Shown: piece after piece, positions 15,971 through 17,265 of the stretch | Layout of the letters: each line of letters opens with the position of its first letter | How positions within the stretch are numbered: the stretch's first letter is position 1 | Source: Pseudomonadota bacterium | GTDB taxonomy: Bacteria > Myxococcota_A > Polyangia > Polyangiales > Polyangiaceae | Assembly (NCBI GenBank): GCA_023418705.1 | Contig: JAEZYZ010000433.1 | Span: 1-17,265, forward strand | Direction: 5' to 3' | Length of the DNA: 17,265 bases | Position numbers and translations under genes: made by a program | Notes under the pieces: model-generated | Database searches by the model: none | What the model saw: the letters and a program-made list of their open reading frames with translations, nothing else | What the model was told of the DNA's origin: nothing

Positions 15971-16984
15971 ATGCTCGACCACCTGCGACCGCCGGTCACC
16001 TTGTTCGTCTCGCTGGCGGCGCACGCGCTCGTGCTGCTGCTCGTGACGGAGACGACCGGCGCCGGCGAAGAGCCGGAGCGCGTCGTGCGGGACGTGTGGT
16101 CGGGCAGCACCGTCGAGATCGAGGCCGTGGCCGTCGGCGAAACTCCGGCTTCGCAGACGAGCGACGCCATCCAGCCGGCTCCGGCTCCGCCTCCGGCGCC
16201 CGCACCCGCGCCCGAGCCGCTGCCGGAGCCCGATCCACGAGCCGCGCCCGAGCCGCAGCCCCGGGCCGAGGCTCCTGACCCGCAACGATCGCCCGCCGCG
16301 GCCGCGACCGCAGAGGACGCGCCCGCGGCTCCCGTCGAGCGGTCGCCCTCCCAAGCCTCCTTGGCTCCCGCGCCGGCGGCATCCGCCGCACCCTCGTCCA
16401 CGCCGCCGGTGCCGTCGCAACGACGGCAGGCGCGCGCGCCGTCGCGCGGGGAAGGGGACGACCCCGGCGCGCAACGCTCCGCGCCCTGGCTCGCTCATTT
16501 CGAGCGCCGCGCCGATCGATCATCCCCGCCGAGCGCGGGCCCCTTCGGCGCGGACGCCCGCGCCGGGGTGCGCGATTTGGCGAAGGCCTTCACCCGCGCC
16601 ATCCCTGTCGCCACCGTCGCCGATCGCGCGTGGGCCAGCTTGCCGCTCGGGCCCGCTGGCAGCGTGCGCGTGGCGATCGACGTGGACGCTGAAGGGCAGA
16701 TCGGCGCGACGGTGTTTTCGGAGGGGCCCCAGCCGCCCCACCTCAAGCGCCTGGTCGAGCGCACGGTCCTGTTGATCCGCGCGGGGCGGTTTTCTCTCAG
16801 CCGTGCGCCCGGTGAAGCGGGGAGCGAACGGCTCCGCATCGACGTCACGATCTCCGGGGCTGCCGGGGAAACGGAAGAGGACGACTTCGGGCTCGGGTTT
16901 CGCGCGCCGTCGCCAGGCAAGCCGGGCAAGGCCTACTTCAAGGCCTGGGGCCGATATGTGGAGGCGCGGGTCACGATCGAGTAA
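15971..16984 (+). CDS. TonB/TolA-like protein with Pro-rich periplasmic spacer
   Basis: The product is about 337 residues. It has a short cytoplasmic N terminus and one transmembrane anchor (about 9-26, TLFVSLAAHALVLLLV). A Pro/Ala/Glu-rich region (about 68-165) with PAPAP/PEP runs could span the periplasm. The C-terminal domain (about 205-300) contains VRVAIDVDAEGQI and a TVLLIRAGRFSL helix/strand typical of TonB C-terminal-like folds. TonB proteins pass energy from inner-membrane ExbBD to outer-membrane receptors, but no exbB, exbD or receptor is in view, so the role is inferred only from architecture. GAGG (15963-15966) lies four bases before ATG 15971; a GTG three bases earlier is the alternative start. 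A lipoprotein gene follows after 13 bp, probably in the same operon. Confidence 0.75.
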   Translation: MLDHLRPPVTLFVSLAAHALVLLLVTETTGAGEEPERVVRDVWSGSTVEIEAVAVGETPASQTSDAIQPAPAPPPAPAPAPEPLPEPDPRAAPEPQPRAEAPDPQRSPAAAATAEDAPAAPVERSPSQASLAPAPAASAAPSSTPPVPSQRRQARAPSRGEGDDPGAQRSAPWLAHFERRADRSSPPSAGPFGADARAGVRDLAKAFTRAIPVATVADRAWASLPLGPAGSVRVAIDVDAEGQIGATVFSEGPQPPHLKRLVERTVLLIRAGRFSLSRAPGEAGSERLRIDVTISGAAGETEEDDFGLGFRAPSPGKPGKAYFKAWGRYVEARVTIE

Positions 16985-16997
16985 GGCTCCGGGCCGC

Positions 16998-17265
16998 ATG
17001 CGTGAAGGCTCGGTCACGGCCGCGGGAGCGAGGCGCCTGGGGGCCCTGGCGTTGGTGGCGCTCTTGCCGTGGGTGTCGTCCGGGTGCGACGCGGCATCCG
17101 CCCGGCAGCCCACGGCCGAGCCGGTCTCGTCGACGGCTCGGCGGTCGGCGTCGCCGCAGGCCAAGAAGACCGCGCCAGCGGCCCTCCCGGGCGCGGCGCT
17201 GTTCGCGTCGCGGTCGCGCTGCCTCGATGCGCTCGCGCGGCTCGAGCCCCGCGCACCAGGCAAAA
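16998..17265 (+). CDS. 5' end of a lipoprotein gene, cut by the window edge
   Basis: An open frame begins at ATG 16998 and has no stop before the window ends, giving 89 codons. The first 30 residues form a lipoprotein signal: basic MREGSVTAAGARR, then hydrophobic LGALALVALLPWV, then lipobox SSGC (Cys30). A low-complexity Ala/Ser/Pro/Lys linker follows, with a possible folded region starting near LFASRSRCLDALARLEP. The function cannot be told. The start is 13 bp after the TonB-like stop on the same strand, so the two are likely co-transcribed; the ribosome site (AAGG at 16983-16986) is weak. The frame is supported by the signal sequence and by its position after the TonB-like gene. Confidence 0.7.
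   Translation, partial: MREGSVTAAGARRLGALALVALLPWVSSGCDAASARQPTAEPVSSTARRSASPQAKKTAPAALPGAALFASRSRCLDALARLEPRAPGK

Noticed and set aside
16170..16290. Short tandem-like repeats in the TonB-like gene
   Set aside because: These are degenerate Pro/Ala/Glu codons of the periplasmic spacer, not a CRISPR array or true satellite.
13772..16498. A very long open frame on the minus strand opposite ftsH and the TonB-like gene
   Set aside because: It is antisense to genes with intact motifs, its product is Arg/His/Gly-rich without domains, and long antisense frames are common in such GC-rich DNA.

Overview
The window is GC-rich DNA (roughly two thirds G+C by eye) whose gene content points to a myxobacterium-like member of the Myxococcota, probably Polyangia-type. 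The evidence is a DUF1552/DUF1592 secreted pair with Gly/Ser linkers, a Ser/Thr protein kinase, a fibro-slime lipoprotein, a MutS2-like ATPase, and several lipoproteins with low-complexity linkers after the acylated cysteine. This assignment is inference from gene families; no rRNA or other taxonomic marker is present.

Layout, left to right. Bases 1-169 hold no gene. A two-gene minus-strand operon follows: a DUF1592-type heme lipoprotein (3246-1546) and a Tat-exported DUF1552 protein (1537-170). Next comes another minus-strand pair, a small lipoprotein (5849-5154) overlapping a MutS2-like ATPase by 8 bp (5161-3473). A c-type cytochrome lipoprotein (6073-6444, plus) converges on a Yip1-like membrane protein (7059-6484, minus). 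A CDP-alcohol phosphatidyltransferase (7168-7737, plus) runs into the 3' end of a fibro-slime lipoprotein (8632-7706, minus).

A Ser/Thr protein kinase (10368-8788, minus) is divergent from a phosphofructokinase with pyrophosphate-type active-site motifs (10674-12011, plus). About 300 bp lies between them, containing a 9+9 bp inverted repeat over a possible promoter. This resembles, in a different orientation, the Myxococcus xanthus pfk-pkn4 partnership.

The plus strand continues with a membrane sensor histidine kinase (12112-13143), a stand-alone response regulator (13243-13614), FtsH (13778-15775), a TonB/TolA-like protein (15971-16984) and the 5' end of another lipoprotein gene that runs off the window (16998 onward).

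The most interesting item is the sensor kinase. Its N-terminal membrane domain matches the plant ETR1 ethylene/copper-binding domain in the spacing of its key residues (Tyr, Cys, His retained, but Asp25 replaced by Asn). Its catalytic half lacks about 70 residues, including the ATP-binding N box, as if by an in-frame deletion. It may be a receptor with a degenerate kinase, next to a response regulator that looks fully functional and may be expressed from a leaderless promoter. No tRNA, rRNA, CRISPR array, insertion sequence or prophage gene was seen.
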